Positions 16,929 to 24,878 of a stretch of DNA of 33,489 nt are shown piece by piece. The stretch's first letter is position 1. Each line of letters begins with the position of its first letter. The position numbers and the translations under genes are program-made. Under the pieces are notes generated by a model. The model was not told the origin of the DNA and ran no database searches. It worked only from the letters and a program-made list of their open reading frames with translations. Origin of the DNA: a virus; IMG/VR virus record IMGVR_UViG_3300013126_004901, positions 1 to 33,489 of that record. One strand, 5' to 3'.

Positions 16929-19325
16929 TCAGATTATCCACCAGGCGCTGCCATCGGATTGAATTTTAATTGCCTCATACTGAGTGCTCAAGACGTATGT
17001 CGCGGCTCCATCGATTAGCTCGGCCCCGCTTGCATCAATCGTAACCGTCTGAAAAGTAACATCTTTTTTCTTTATCGTAAAGATGCTCTCGGTCGCTGAC
17101 GCTGCAGCGGGTAGCGTTATGGTGATGCCACCAGAGGTCGCATCAACTAGAATTGTGCCATCTGCAGTTGTCAGTGTGTAATTCGAACTCTTGGTCGAAA
17201 TGGGAGCCGAGGTTGCCTGTGCAGCGTTTTCAGCCCAGGAAAGGGCGCCGTATCCGTCGTTGGTTAGAATTGTGCCGGCAGCTCCTTGTGTCGCCGGGAA
17301 TGTATATGGAATATTATTTATCCGTGCCAAGTTGCCGCTAGAATCTACCTGGAATTGCGACGAGGCGCCAACGCTTAGCAGCGCGGAAGGAGTAGCGGTG
17401 CCAAAACCGACGCGGTTATTTGTACCATCCACAAACAACATGTTGGCATTAGTATCGCTTTCTACACGGAAATTAGACGCTAGGCCGCTGTCATTGACAA
17501 CAACTTCGCTAGCTGCCGCTGCTGCCAACTGCAGTGACGATGCACTTGTAATTGCCAGATTGCCGGCAGTAGTTGACCAGGTTGCTGCAGCAGCTGACGT
17601 TAGGGTAAGGGATCCAGATGACGTCGTTAGACTTGAGGCTGCATTTGCGGTTAGGTTCACGGCACCTGCCGATTGCGATAGTCCTCCTACTAGGCCAAGG
17701 GTTGTTCCATTAAAAGTAAAATTTGCAGAGCCGTCTTGCGTATAAGATCCAGACCAAATGACAACTTGATTATCTGTGCCCATGCCAGATATGCCCGCTG
17801 GCATATTTTCATAGCTCCATGCCGCAACAACATCTGCATCAGTTGTGCCATAGGCGGTGATCGATAGATATCCGACGTCGCCAGCCGCGAGCACTGAAGG
17901 CGGACCTGAACCTAGCCAGGTCCAGCCGCCAGGACCCGTAGGAAATGTCAGACTGCGGGTAGTGCCGTCGCAAACCACCCGCACAGACGCCGAGCGGCCA
18001 GGGCCTAGATTTGCGGTAGTAAATGTAGTATTTTGGTCTACAGAAAGGCTATTGAATACAGGTAGATCTGGGCTCGCGTCTATGACGACAGTTGCCGCAG
18101 GAGTTAGGGTATTAAATCTATCCAGCGTAAGATTGTATGTCTGACCTGTACCATCTGTCCAATATGGCCTGGCATTCGCAGCACTGTTCGCCCACAGCTT
18201 TCCACGAGCGGACGTGCCGGCTGGTGCAGTTCCTTCTGCAAGGGCCAATACGGGCGCAGTCAATGTCGATTGCGAATTATTCCATGTCAGACCAGAATAG
18301 CCAATAAAACCGCCGTAGCCGTCATTTATCTGGACCGAATCCGTTGGACCACCAGAAGGAGTTGACGGCACAGCTGCCCATGACACCGCTCCGGTACCAT
18401 CTGTCGTTAGCACCTCTCCGTTCGCGCCATCTACGACTGGAAGAGTAAAAGCGCCACTTATGGTAACTGCGGCCAAAGTAGAGCCTATCTCGACGCCTAG
18501 TGCATCTACTGTACCCAGCTTTAGCGTGTTAGAATCCACATCTATAACAAAAGGAGATGGCGCGGGTGCAGCAGACTGCTCCCTAAATCTTATTGAGCCC
18601 GGGGTAAGGTCTACGATCCCTCCGGTGGCTCCGTTCAATGCAGTGATCACTGGCAGGCCGCTGCCATCGTCAATGCTTATCTCTACCTCATTGCTGCCAA
18701 CTCCAGCTGCTTTAGCAAAGACACCTGTAGACAGTAAATCGGTGTAATTGCCTGAATTTGAAACCCTTGCCAGCTTTTGTGCAGTGTCCCAGGTCAGACC
18801 GCTCTCGCCTCCAAGCGTATCCGTGCCCGTGCCGAATGCAATCTGCGTGGCGGCTATTGTTCCCGATATTCCTCCTCCAGGAGAAGATGACCACGACAAG
18901 TTGCCATACCCATCGTTGCTAAGTGCCCCTGAGGCATTAGCTGGCCAAGTCGGGAAGCTGACAACAGGATTTGCACCTCCGCTCGAAACAAGAGGCGACG
19001 AGGCACTAACAGATGCGACTCCGCCCCCTACTCCTAGCGACAGGATATCTTCTATTGAGACCTTGTTTAGTTCGGTAGAGTAGCCGTCTATGTACGCAAC
19101 ATAGCCATCCAAAAGTGGTTCTGTTTGTGGTGCGGCGACTAGCTGATCATACAAATAGCCATCTCCGCCCGCTCCAAACGGGGTATATGGTGACGAATCG
19201 AGTGATACCTCTAACCGGTTGAGTAGAAGATTATATCTAATTATAGCGGTGGCAGCATCCGATACAGAAGAATACTCCCCTGGTCGAAGGGTTAAAAAGG
19301 GAACTGTAAGCTTTTTCTGAGTCAT
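16929..19325 (-). CDS. Tail fibre protein with repeated DGYG modules
   Basis: 798 aa, first gene of the minus-strand fibre operon. The start at 19325 (MTQKKLTVPF) is chosen over an upstream in-frame start at 19577 because GAGAGG lies 6 bases before it and the longer version would run into the plus-strand gene. It has fibre repeats of the form G-x-L-x-x-DGYG-x-L-x-W, three or more copies, for example GALSNDGYGNLSW and GTILTNDGYGALSW. The final about 70 residues (ITLPAAASATESIFTIKKKD, then ELIDGA and SDGSAWWII) are a common fibre C-terminal domain. The SVSASSPLVSSGG segment recurs in the 1326-aa spike (AVTASSPLASSGG), so the two share an N-terminal module, probably for docking on a common partner. 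Confidence 0.9.
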   Translation of the reverse strand: MTQKKLTVPFLTLRPGEYSSVSDAATAIIRYNLLLNRLEVSLDSSPYTPFGAGGDGYLYDQLVAAPQTEPLLDGYVAYIDGYSTELNKVSIEDILSLGVGGGVASVSASSPLVSSGGANPVVSFPTWPANASGALSNDGYGNLSWSSSPGGGISGTIAATQIAFGTGTDTLGGESGLTWDTAQKLARVSNSGNYTDLLSTGVFAKAAGVGSNEVEISIDDGSGLPVITALNGATGGIVDLTPGSIRFREQSAAPAPSPFVIDVDSNTLKLGTVDALGVEIGSTLAAVTISGAFTLPVVDGANGEVLTTDGTGAVSWAAVPSTPSGGPTDSVQINDGYGGFIGYSGLTWNNSQSTLTAPVLALAEGTAPAGTSARGKLWANSAANARPYWTDGTGQTYNLTLDRFNTLTPAATVVIDASPDLPVFNSLSVDQNTTFTTANLGPGRSASVRVVCDGTTRSLTFPTGPGGWTWLGSGPPSVLAAGDVGYLSITAYGTTDADVVAAWSYENMPAGISGMGTDNQVVIWSGSYTQDGSANFTFNGTTLGLVGGLSQSAGAVNLTANAASSLTTSSGSLTLTSAAAATWSTTAGNLAITSASSLQLAAAAASEVVVNDSGLASNFRVESDTNANMLFVDGTNNRVGFGTATPSALLSVGASSQFQVDSSGNLARINNIPYTFPATQGAAGTILTNDGYGALSWAENAAQATSAPISTKSSNYTLTTADGTILVDATSGGITITLPAAASATESIFTIKKKDVTFQTVTIDASGAELIDGAATYVLSTQYEAIKIQSDGSAWWII

Positions 19326-19487
19326 CCTAAACCTCTCGGTTCCAGCCGCACGCCAACAAGCCCAATATAAACAAAGCCATAGTTTTAGCTGCGATAGAGC
19401 TGCATGTGTACAATATCTATTAAATAGATTTGCATCTTCTGCAAAAGTCTTGCGCAATGAGTTATCTGCAGAATATCTAGGAGAAAA
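19326..19487 (+). promoter_or_regulatory. Divergent intergenic region with a 15-bp palindrome
   Basis: 162 bases separate the minus-strand fibre operon from the plus-strand paralogue cluster, so promoters in both directions are expected. Seen: a perfect inverted repeat ATCTATT-A-AATAGAT at 19415-19429 near the middle, TACAAT at 19409-19414 on the plus strand, and TATATT on the minus strand (about 19365-19370). Neither has a convincing -35 at 16-18 bases. The palindrome has the size and position of an operator that could switch the two fibre sets. AGGAG just before 19488 is the ribosome site for the plus-strand gene. Confidence 0.4.
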
Positions 19488-20144
19488 ATGCGACCAGGGT
19501 TTATTAACTCGTTTGCACCAGCTGTCATACAGACAGAGAGCACTCAGCCCATCCCGCTGCCGTCGGACTACTGGCACCTCAGCAACGCTGATTACACGGC
19601 GAGTCCCTACACGCCGCAGCAGGATTACATCGGAACAGGTGGTTCGTCCTACGGGCTGGCGCTCAATGGAGTCGTGTTCTTGCCGTTCTTCGTGGGGCGG
19701 CTTGGGCGCATTGTGACAGAGATGGGACTTCTTTTGACCGTCGCTCCCACGCTGCCTGCGGGCGCGAAGCTGGGCATCTATGATTGCTTGCCAGCCTCGG
19801 CGTACAACGTTTACCCGCAGAATCTCGTGGCCTCCGTGACCGTGACCTTCGCGGCGTCGACGGGCAGGCAGGTTGCGACCCTCGCGTCGCCCGTGTCGCT
19901 GTCAAACGGACTGTATTGGATCGCGGTAGGCAGAACCGCCAATGCTGTCACTTGTCGGGCGATCAACGCCAACGGCTTCGCGCTGACTGCAGAGCGGAAT
20001 CCGCTCCAGTGGAACGCAACGACGCCGACGGCTTCCAACACGCGGCTTGTGCTGTCGCTGCCGAACGCTTCACAGCTGCCCGCAACAGCCCCGGCTGGTT
20101 TGACGCTGTCTACGGCGAATAATCCTCAAGTGGAGATCGCGTGA
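19488..20144 (+). CDS. Fibre-tip/adhesin-like paralogue 1 of 3, 218 aa
   Basis: The first of three coupled paralogues. The shared pattern runs (residues approximate): DYWHLSN at 27-33, PFFVGRLG (65-72), an EMGLLLTVAP strand (78-87), KLGIYDC (93-99), NVYPQNLVA (106-114), LSNGLYWIAVG (about 140-150) and a P-A-T-x-P-A-G end. This looks like a jelly-roll-type beta domain of the kind that caps phage fibres, though I cannot name the family. AGGAGAAAA precedes the ATG. Composition is GC-richer than the flanking fibre genes. Its stop overlaps the next gene's start (GTGA). Confidence 0.75.
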   Translation: MRPGFINSFAPAVIQTESTQPIPLPSDYWHLSNADYTASPYTPQQDYIGTGGSSYGLALNGVVFLPFFVGRLGRIVTEMGLLLTVAPTLPAGAKLGIYDCLPASAYNVYPQNLVASVTVTFAASTGRQVATLASPVSLSNGLYWIAVGRTANAVTCRAINANGFALTAERNPLQWNATTPTASNTRLVLSLPNASQLPATAPAGLTLSTANNPQVEIA

Positions 20145-21073
20145 CGCAGCCCTATGACTACTGGCACGTCCAGACCGCCAGCGGATTGACGCTACCGTTC
20201 CAAGGCCGCGAGTGGACTTCGCCCGCCGTGTCTACCGCCCAATATGCGTGGGGGATGCTGACTGCGCGGCCATTCTTTGTCGGCGACAACGGCTTGAAAG
20301 TCAGTCGGATTGGTCTTCGGCTTTCTGCCGCGACTTACACGGGCTTGTGCAGGGTAGGAATCTATGCCTGCCCGCCACCAAGCACGCACAACATGTTCCC
20401 GTCGACACTGGTCGCTGACCTCGGCGACTTGAGCCTCGCAGGGACACAGAATCCCTACATCGCTGCTGGCACACCCGTCGAACTCGACCCCGGCTTCTAC
20501 TACGTCGCGACGAGGTGCTACAACCCCGGAGCCAGTAACCCCGTCGTCGGAAGCGTCCACGGCGAGGCCGAGGTCGGCGGGCCGGGATACCCGCTGGGGT
20601 TCAACCAAGTGACGGGCGTCGGCTACATCGGGTTCTCTGCCTACAATCCATCCGGTCCTCTGCCTGCTACATTCCCTGCGATTTGCCCGCGCAACTACGG
20701 TGTTGCAATGAACAGCACCAACCCGCCGACGGCCATCTACATGGAGTCAAACGTGTTAACGAGCGGCTCGGTGCAGATTTCGTGGGTCTACAGCGGGGTA
20801 GCCACTCCCGGTGTCGCCACAAGGACGACTGACACTGCGGCGCAAGTGACCGTCACTTACGGCCCCGACACGCTTGTCTCGACGGTGATGACAGCGTTTG
20901 AGGGGTCCGCACATATCCGAGACGGGCGAGTCTTCAACGTCGGCGCCACGACGACGATGCCGAACGCAGGGTCGAGCGGCATCACGACGCTCCAAGCAGG
21001 CGGCCCGTTGCAGACACTCGCAACGCAGGTGGGAAACTACTTCCCAGCAACGGCTATTGAGGTGGTGATCTAA
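20141..21073 (+). CDS. Fibre-tip/adhesin-like paralogue 2 of 3, 310 aa
   Basis: Starts with GTG overlapping the previous stop. Opens MTQPYDYWHVQTASGLTL and repeats the paralogue pattern: RPFFVGDNGLKVSRIGLRLS (43-62), VGIYACPP (73-80), MFPSTLVADL (about 86-95), ELDPGFYYVATR (about 113-124), LPATFPAI (174-181). It has an extra C-terminal domain of about 100 residues (from near 210, VQISWVYSG) absent from the other two; this extra part is beta-rich and Thr/Val-rich. No enzymatic motif or signal sequence. It is the longest member, and the extension may provide trimerisation or a distinct receptor contact. Confidence 0.75.
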   Translation: MTQPYDYWHVQTASGLTLPFQGREWTSPAVSTAQYAWGMLTARPFFVGDNGLKVSRIGLRLSAATYTGLCRVGIYACPPPSTHNMFPSTLVADLGDLSLAGTQNPYIAAGTPVELDPGFYYVATRCYNPGASNPVVGSVHGEAEVGGPGYPLGFNQVTGVGYIGFSAYNPSGPLPATFPAICPRNYGVAMNSTNPPTAIYMESNVLTSGSVQISWVYSGVATPGVATRTTDTAAQVTVTYGPDTLVSTVMTAFEGSAHIRDGRVFNVGATTTMPNAGSSGITTLQAGGPLQTLATQVGNYFPATAIEVVI

Positions 21074-21669
21074 TGGTACAGCCGTGGGACTACATGCACT
21101 TGCCCGGCAGTGCGGGTCTGACCGTCGAGAACTATCTGTCGCGCACAGAGAACGGAACCGGGAATCCGTCGAGCGGCGCGAACACGCTGTACGCGCAGCC
21201 GTGGTTCACCGGAGACTTGCCGCTGAACGTGGCCAGTTTCGGACTTCGTGTCACTACGGTAGGCTTGGCCAACGTCGACCTAGCGGTCTACGAGGCCACA
21301 AGCGAGCGTGACATCTATCCGAGCAATCGCATTTGGCAGTCGTCGACGCCGATCAACTACGGGGTGCTGGGGCCTGTGTTGCGAACTGTCGCGCAGAGCT
21401 TCGCCGCTGGCAAACTTTACTGGCTTGTGACGAACACGGACGGCGGGACAGGGGCTCACGCCAGCGCGTTCACTGGACTGGCGCTCAACTTCCCAGCAGG
21501 CGTACTCGGGTGGCTTCCCGCATCAAGCACAGGCGCAAATACACTGACTGTCGCAAGCAGCTATGCGTCTGGGATGCCCGGGACGTTCCCCGCAGGCGCG
21601 GCCCCTATCGGCGGCGCGGGGTTTGTGAACCGCGTGGCCCCTGCAATCATCGTCGTGCCCCAGCCCTGA
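21073..21669 (+). CDS. Fibre-tip/adhesin-like paralogue 3 of 3, 198 aa
   Basis: Starts in a TAATG overlap with paralogue 2. Begins MVQPWDYMHLPGSAGLTV and keeps the family order: QPWFTGDLPLNVASFGLRVT (42-61), LAVYEATS (69-76), IYPSNRIW (79-86), AAGKLYWLVT (about 110-119), MPGTFPAGAAPIGG near the end. It lacks the C-terminal extension of paralogue 2. The three genes probably arose by tandem duplication followed by strong divergence, since only the motif skeleton is preserved. Expression is coupled to the two upstream members. Confidence 0.75.
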   Translation: MVQPWDYMHLPGSAGLTVENYLSRTENGTGNPSSGANTLYAQPWFTGDLPLNVASFGLRVTTVGLANVDLAVYEATSERDIYPSNRIWQSSTPINYGVLGPVLRTVAQSFAAGKLYWLVTNTDGGTGAHASAFTGLALNFPAGVLGWLPASSTGANTLTVASSYASGMPGTFPAGAAPIGGAGFVNRVAPAIIVVPQP

Positions 21670-21688
21670 GAACCATAAAGAAGACTCC

Positions 21689-21760
21689 GTGAAAGCCTCT
21701 GTCACTAAACTCGCCGCAGACACCGCCGTCGGCCTGGCGCCTGCCTACCCGCAGGGCTGA
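21689..21760 (+). CDS. Possible 23-aa mini-gene or gene remnant
   Basis: A GTG-started frame (MKASVTKLAADTAVGLAPAY then PQG) follows paralogue 3 by 19 bases and ends in TGA. Its ribosome site is weak (AGAAGA). Its composition matches the GC-rich fibre cluster, so it may be the truncated start of a fourth gene lost at the boundary with the minus-strand remnant downstream. Support is thin. Confidence 0.2.
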   Translation: MKASVTKLAADTAVGLAPAYPQG

Positions 21761-21766
21761 GCTACA

Positions 21767-22373
21767 TCAGTAGCGATAAATGCTAAAATCGCCAGAGCAG
21801 GGATTTCCCTTGCCATATATAAAGGCGCGCTCGGTAGGCAGGAACACAACTGAAAAAACTGTGTGCGATGAGTTGTCGCCGTGCCTACACAGCCCTCCTT
21901 TGCCGTGAGTTGCAAGCATTAGCATTATATCTTTTACTGATACATGTGCACCAGCGTCGCCTATTTCCTTGAAGGCGCGCTCCAGGCGATCACGGGACCC
22001 ATCCAAAGAAGCGCCCTTCCTGGCCTCCATCTCTGGCAAAAAAATAAAGTGATTTGTGTGTGCCGATGCGGCGCCATCATGGAAGACTTTTGCGGAATGC
22101 TTGGCGCTTGCTTCGAGGCTTACTACGTCGCCTTCCGTATTTGCAATGATGTTATTAAATGAGCTAGCACGCTGTTCGCACAATAGAATCTCTTCGGCCT
22201 CCCTGATGCTGCGTGACCACAAGGCCTCTACATATAGCAGCATGCGAGGTAAGCCAGGCCGGGTAGCGCTCAGCGAGCTCGGGGATCTTGTAGTTTTTAA
22301 GCGATGTCGCGATATGGTGCGACAACTTCTTGCCCACCTTCCGACCAGCAGCTCTAAGGTTTTTAAGTGACAT
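21767..22373 (-). pseudogene. Decayed peptidase C45 / acyltransferase-like gene
   Basis: Two minus-strand pieces in different frames form one broken gene. From 22373 the reading MSLKNLRAAGRKVGKKLSHH continues to PELAERYPAWLTS. About 22243 the frame must change to MLLYVEALWSRSIREAEEIL, which continues with NNIIANTEGDVVSLEAS, the hallmark HTNHF, and an end of the form VFSVVFLPTERAFIYGKGNP. In the family (acyl-CoA:6-APA acyltransferase-like Ntn hydrolases) the middle of the protein carries the nucleophile Cys (CTs) and an NxDW-type strand; both are absent, so about 100 or more central residues appear deleted as well as the frame lost. The start has no clear ribosome site. The gene is opposite in strand to both neighbours, suggesting a relic of acquired DNA. 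Family assignment rests on the C-terminal half only. Confidence 0.55.
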
Positions 22374-22435
22374 TTGTTTAAACAGCAATACAAGTAATAG
22401 CCCGGTTTGCGTGCCACAGGTCTGATGCATTTTCC

Positions 22436-22453
22436 TGCGGCATCAGTGCCGCA
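22436..22453 (+). promoter_or_regulatory. Perfect hairpin at the RNase HII start codon
   Basis: TGCGGCA (22436-22442), loop TCAG, TGCCGCA (22447-22453): a 7-bp perfect stem whose last base is the A of the ATG. No Shine-Dalgarno sequence is visible before this ATG, in contrast to nearly every other gene here. The hairpin might hide or present the start codon. Confidence 0.5.
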
Positions 22454-23064
22454 TGAGTAAACAAAAACCAACATTTGTCCTCGAGTCCTCGGCCTGGTCT
22501 GAGGATTTGCTTTTTGCTGGTTGCGACGAATCCGGTTATGGGTGCGCTAGCGCGAGCATGTGGGTTGCCGCAACAATCTGGCCAAAGAATAGCGCTACTC
22601 TGCCATCGATGGCAGGTATAAAAGACAGCAAGAAAACCACATCCGCTCAGCGAGAAGAACTAGTTAAGCTGATTAAAGACAGCTGTCAGTGGTTCTTGTG
22701 GGAAGTCACAGTCGACCAGATTAATTCGGGCAATCCTTATTGGCTTCGCTTCGAAGCCGCTGACGCAGGCCTGGCCGACCTACCTCCGCTTGTCACCTGC
22801 TTCGATGGCAATGTCTGCCTGAAGAATAATAAACATCGCAACACCTGCCAAGTAAAAGGAGATGCGATCAGCATCAGCATTGCCGCTGCATCTATTCTGG
22901 CCAAACATGCTAAAGATTTAGAATGTAAAGAACTGCATGAGAAATATCCGGATTACGGATTTAACAATCACAGCGGGTACTTAACAGAAGAGCACATTAA
23001 AGCACTAAAGACGTTTGGCCCAGCGCCCTGTCATCGCAACAAATATATTTCAGCTCATATATAA
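22453..23064 (+). CDS. rnhB: Ribonuclease HII
   Basis: Cleaves the RNA strand of RNA-DNA hybrids and single ribonucleotides in DNA, for primer removal or repair. The four acidic active-site residues are placed as expected: D25 and E26 (GCDESGYG), D118 (CFDGN) and D137 (KGDA in QVKGDAISISIAAASILAKH). DSKK (58-61) and YPDYGFNNHSGYLTEEH (165-181) confirm the family. In the usual DEAGRG signature the GRG is GYG here (29 is Tyr), a residue set that in known enzymes reads the ribonucleotide-DNA junction, so specificity may differ. Length of 203 aa is normal. The ATG has no obvious ribosome site and overlaps a hairpin. The gene ends 44 bases before the polymerase. Confidence 0.93.
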   Translation: MSKQKPTFVLESSAWSEDLLFAGCDESGYGCASASMWVAATIWPKNSATLPSMAGIKDSKKTTSAQREELVKLIKDSCQWFLWEVTVDQINSGNPYWLRFEAADAGLADLPPLVTCFDGNVCLKNNKHRNTCQVKGDAISISIAAASILAKHAKDLECKELHEKYPDYGFNNHSGYLTEEHIKALKTFGPAPCHRNKYISAHI

Positions 23065-23108
23065 GCCGCGCACTGTCTGGTAAAAATTAGAAAAATGATA
23101 GGATAGGT

Positions 23109-24839
23109 ATGAGCGCGCAATGGCTGCCAATACTGGCTAGTCCGAAGAACCCTAACAAGCACCTCGGCAAGAAGGGCACGATGTCCTTCTCTACTGAGTC
23201 ATTTGACAAGGTCGTCGCGTCAATCCAAACGGGTCTGCAACCATGGCCGCGGAGCATTCCGCGGTCTGTTTTTTTCTACGAGAATATCGCGAAGCTGTTC
23301 CCGCTATTCGGGCGAGGGGCTGCAGTTATCGGCACCGAATTTGCCACCCGCATACTGCTGGCCGCTAGCAAAGCTGCCACTACTGGTGCGGCGGTTAAGA
23401 TCCCCGCATCAGAAGTTTTTCTCTATGCTGCTGCCACGCTCGGCTTCAAGCAGATCGCCCGCAAGGACTACCTATCGGAAGGTGCGCGAGCAAAGCAATT
23501 CCTTATCCGCAGGAAGCGTGGCAGCAGTGCAGCCTGCATGCTCCGGGATGCCGTGAACAACATCGGCCTCGGCGGCATGGTTAGTGTTTCAATTTTTGCG
23601 AACGCCAATGGAACGCAAATAGTGCTACTGCCTACGGGGCAGAATCTCGTTGCACTCGCTGCGCTGCACGACGTGTACACGGCAGACGACACAACAGGTG
23701 ATGAGCAGCCGGTCGCTGCAAAGGCCACGAACCATGTGCAGCGCTACATGAACTCTCTCCCAGCAGAGCGACTACGATCAGCCGCAAATAAAAAGCGCAT
23801 TTTTCACAAGATTGACCGGGCATACGGTGGTAATCCGTACCGCGCCGTTCTGCGCGAAGCCGTTGCAGACGGGCTAGGCAACGGCTTCTTCTCCCATTAT
23901 CGTGATCCATCCGAGAACAGCCCCCGGGTTTTTGCAACTGGTCAAAGCTTGCAATTCATGCCGGGCTGGTTGCGTAATGAGCTGTTTCCTAGCTGGTTTG
24001 AAATTGACTTCTCAAATATGCACCTTAGCATCCTAAATGCGCAGGCTGGACTGGGACTAGACCTATCCCGATCCATTTGGGATCAAATTTTTGACGAGTG
24101 GCGCGTGAAGCTAGATCGCATATATGATCTGCAGGACCGCTCTGAAGCTGCTGACCAGCTGGATGCCTGCGGGCTCGCCTATCTCTTCAACGGCTCGCTT
24201 AACAGCGGTGACTCGCGTAGCTTACGCCTGCCTGAGAGGCGCATTGATCTGAGCAAGACCAAGAAGGCGCTGAAGGCCAGTCTCTACAGTCTGCAATTCG
24301 GCATGGAGGCCCCGGCTGCCCGGCGGGCATTTACCATGGACCTACTCAACCTTGGCCTAGAGGAAGTCGAAGTCACTGTACTCGGCAATCTGTGGTCAGA
24401 GACCTCCTTGTTGCGCACTATTTACGATGGCATGCGAGCGCACTGCGAGGCCGGAGCCCTAGACTCCAGTTCGCTGGCCATAAAGTGCCAGGCCGTTGAA
24501 ACTGATCTCGTTAAAAAAATCTATTCTATTGCAGGTCAGTACAGCCGCAAGCACTTGTGCATAACCGTCCACAGTCATGACGGGGTTTCGGTCTGGGCGC
24601 GGTCGCCGCGTATCGGGCGCCGCTTCTATCGGAAATGCCAGCGCGTAATGAGCGCAGAGCTTAGTCGGCTTGGCATCCAGTCCCGCCTAGAGGCAAAGGG
24701 GTTGGATCTGGCCGAAGAGATTCGCATTCCATCCGTCAGTCATTTTGCGGAAATCAAGATATCTGCCGATTATGGCGCGGCACTTGGGTGCTGCAAGACA
24801 ACGTACTCAACAGGTCCTCCCTGCTTAAAACAATCTTAG
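23109..24839 (+). CDS. Divergent family-A-like polymerase (TV-Pol type?)
   Basis: 576 aa with an unassigned N-terminal half (1-215) and a C-terminal half carrying all palm/fingers signatures of superfamily A polymerases. RVFATGQSLQFMPGWLR (273-289) matches the RLSSS...LQNIP...R segment. Motif A is EIDFSNMHLSIL (298-309, catalytic D300), motif B is KKALKASLYSLQFGM (385-399, K389, with Tyr at 393 where Pol I has F762 and Phe at 397 where it has Y766), and motif C is VHSHDGV (487-493, D491). H305 replaces the Glu that acts as sugar steric gate, and G492 replaces the Glu after the motif C Asp. No 3'-5' exonuclease domain. The layout recalls the TV-Pol family from mobile elements and phages. GGATAGG precedes the ATG. 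It stands next to RNase HII, so a replication or priming role is likely. Confidence 0.7.
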   Translation: MSAQWLPILASPKNPNKHLGKKGTMSFSTESFDKVVASIQTGLQPWPRSIPRSVFFYENIAKLFPLFGRGAAVIGTEFATRILLAASKAATTGAAVKIPASEVFLYAAATLGFKQIARKDYLSEGARAKQFLIRRKRGSSAACMLRDAVNNIGLGGMVSVSIFANANGTQIVLLPTGQNLVALAALHDVYTADDTTGDEQPVAAKATNHVQRYMNSLPAERLRSAANKKRIFHKIDRAYGGNPYRAVLREAVADGLGNGFFSHYRDPSENSPRVFATGQSLQFMPGWLRNELFPSWFEIDFSNMHLSILNAQAGLGLDLSRSIWDQIFDEWRVKLDRIYDLQDRSEAADQLDACGLAYLFNGSLNSGDSRSLRLPERRIDLSKTKKALKASLYSLQFGMEAPAARRAFTMDLLNLGLEEVEVTVLGNLWSETSLLRTIYDGMRAHCEAGALDSSSLAIKCQAVETDLVKKIYSIAGQYSRKHLCITVHSHDGVSVWARSPRIGRRFYRKCQRVMSAELSRLGIQSRLEAKGLDLAEEIRIPSVSHFAEIKISADYGAALGCCKTTYSTGPPCLKQS

Positions 24840-24846
24840 TCTGGCC

Positions 24847-24878
24847 AGCCGCCCGAGACAAGGCGGCTATTTGTGTTT
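24847..24878 (+). terminator. Likely terminator after the polymerase gene
   Basis: AGCCGCC (24847-24853) pairs with GGCGGCT (24862-24868) across an 8-base loop, followed by ATTTGTGTTT, a weak T tract. It starts 8 bases after the stop codon. Confidence 0.6.

Noticed and set aside
19326-19577. Extension of the minus-strand fibre gene to an upstream start at 19577
   Set aside because: It would overlap the plus-strand gene beginning at 19488 and has no ribosome site; ATG at 19325 has GAGAGG at good spacing and starts a typical fibre N-terminus.
21333-21692. Overlapping plus-strand frames in the GC-rich fibre-tip cluster
   Set aside because: Arg-rich, low-complexity shadow frames typical of GC-rich DNA; the coupled paralogue frames explain the region.
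23109-24839. Family B DNA polymerase assignment (DFSNMHLSI resembles DFxSLYPSI)
   Set aside because: The LQxxP segment and the K-x3-K-x3-Y-x3-FG spacing of motif B, and HDG rather than DTD in motif C, fit family A much better.
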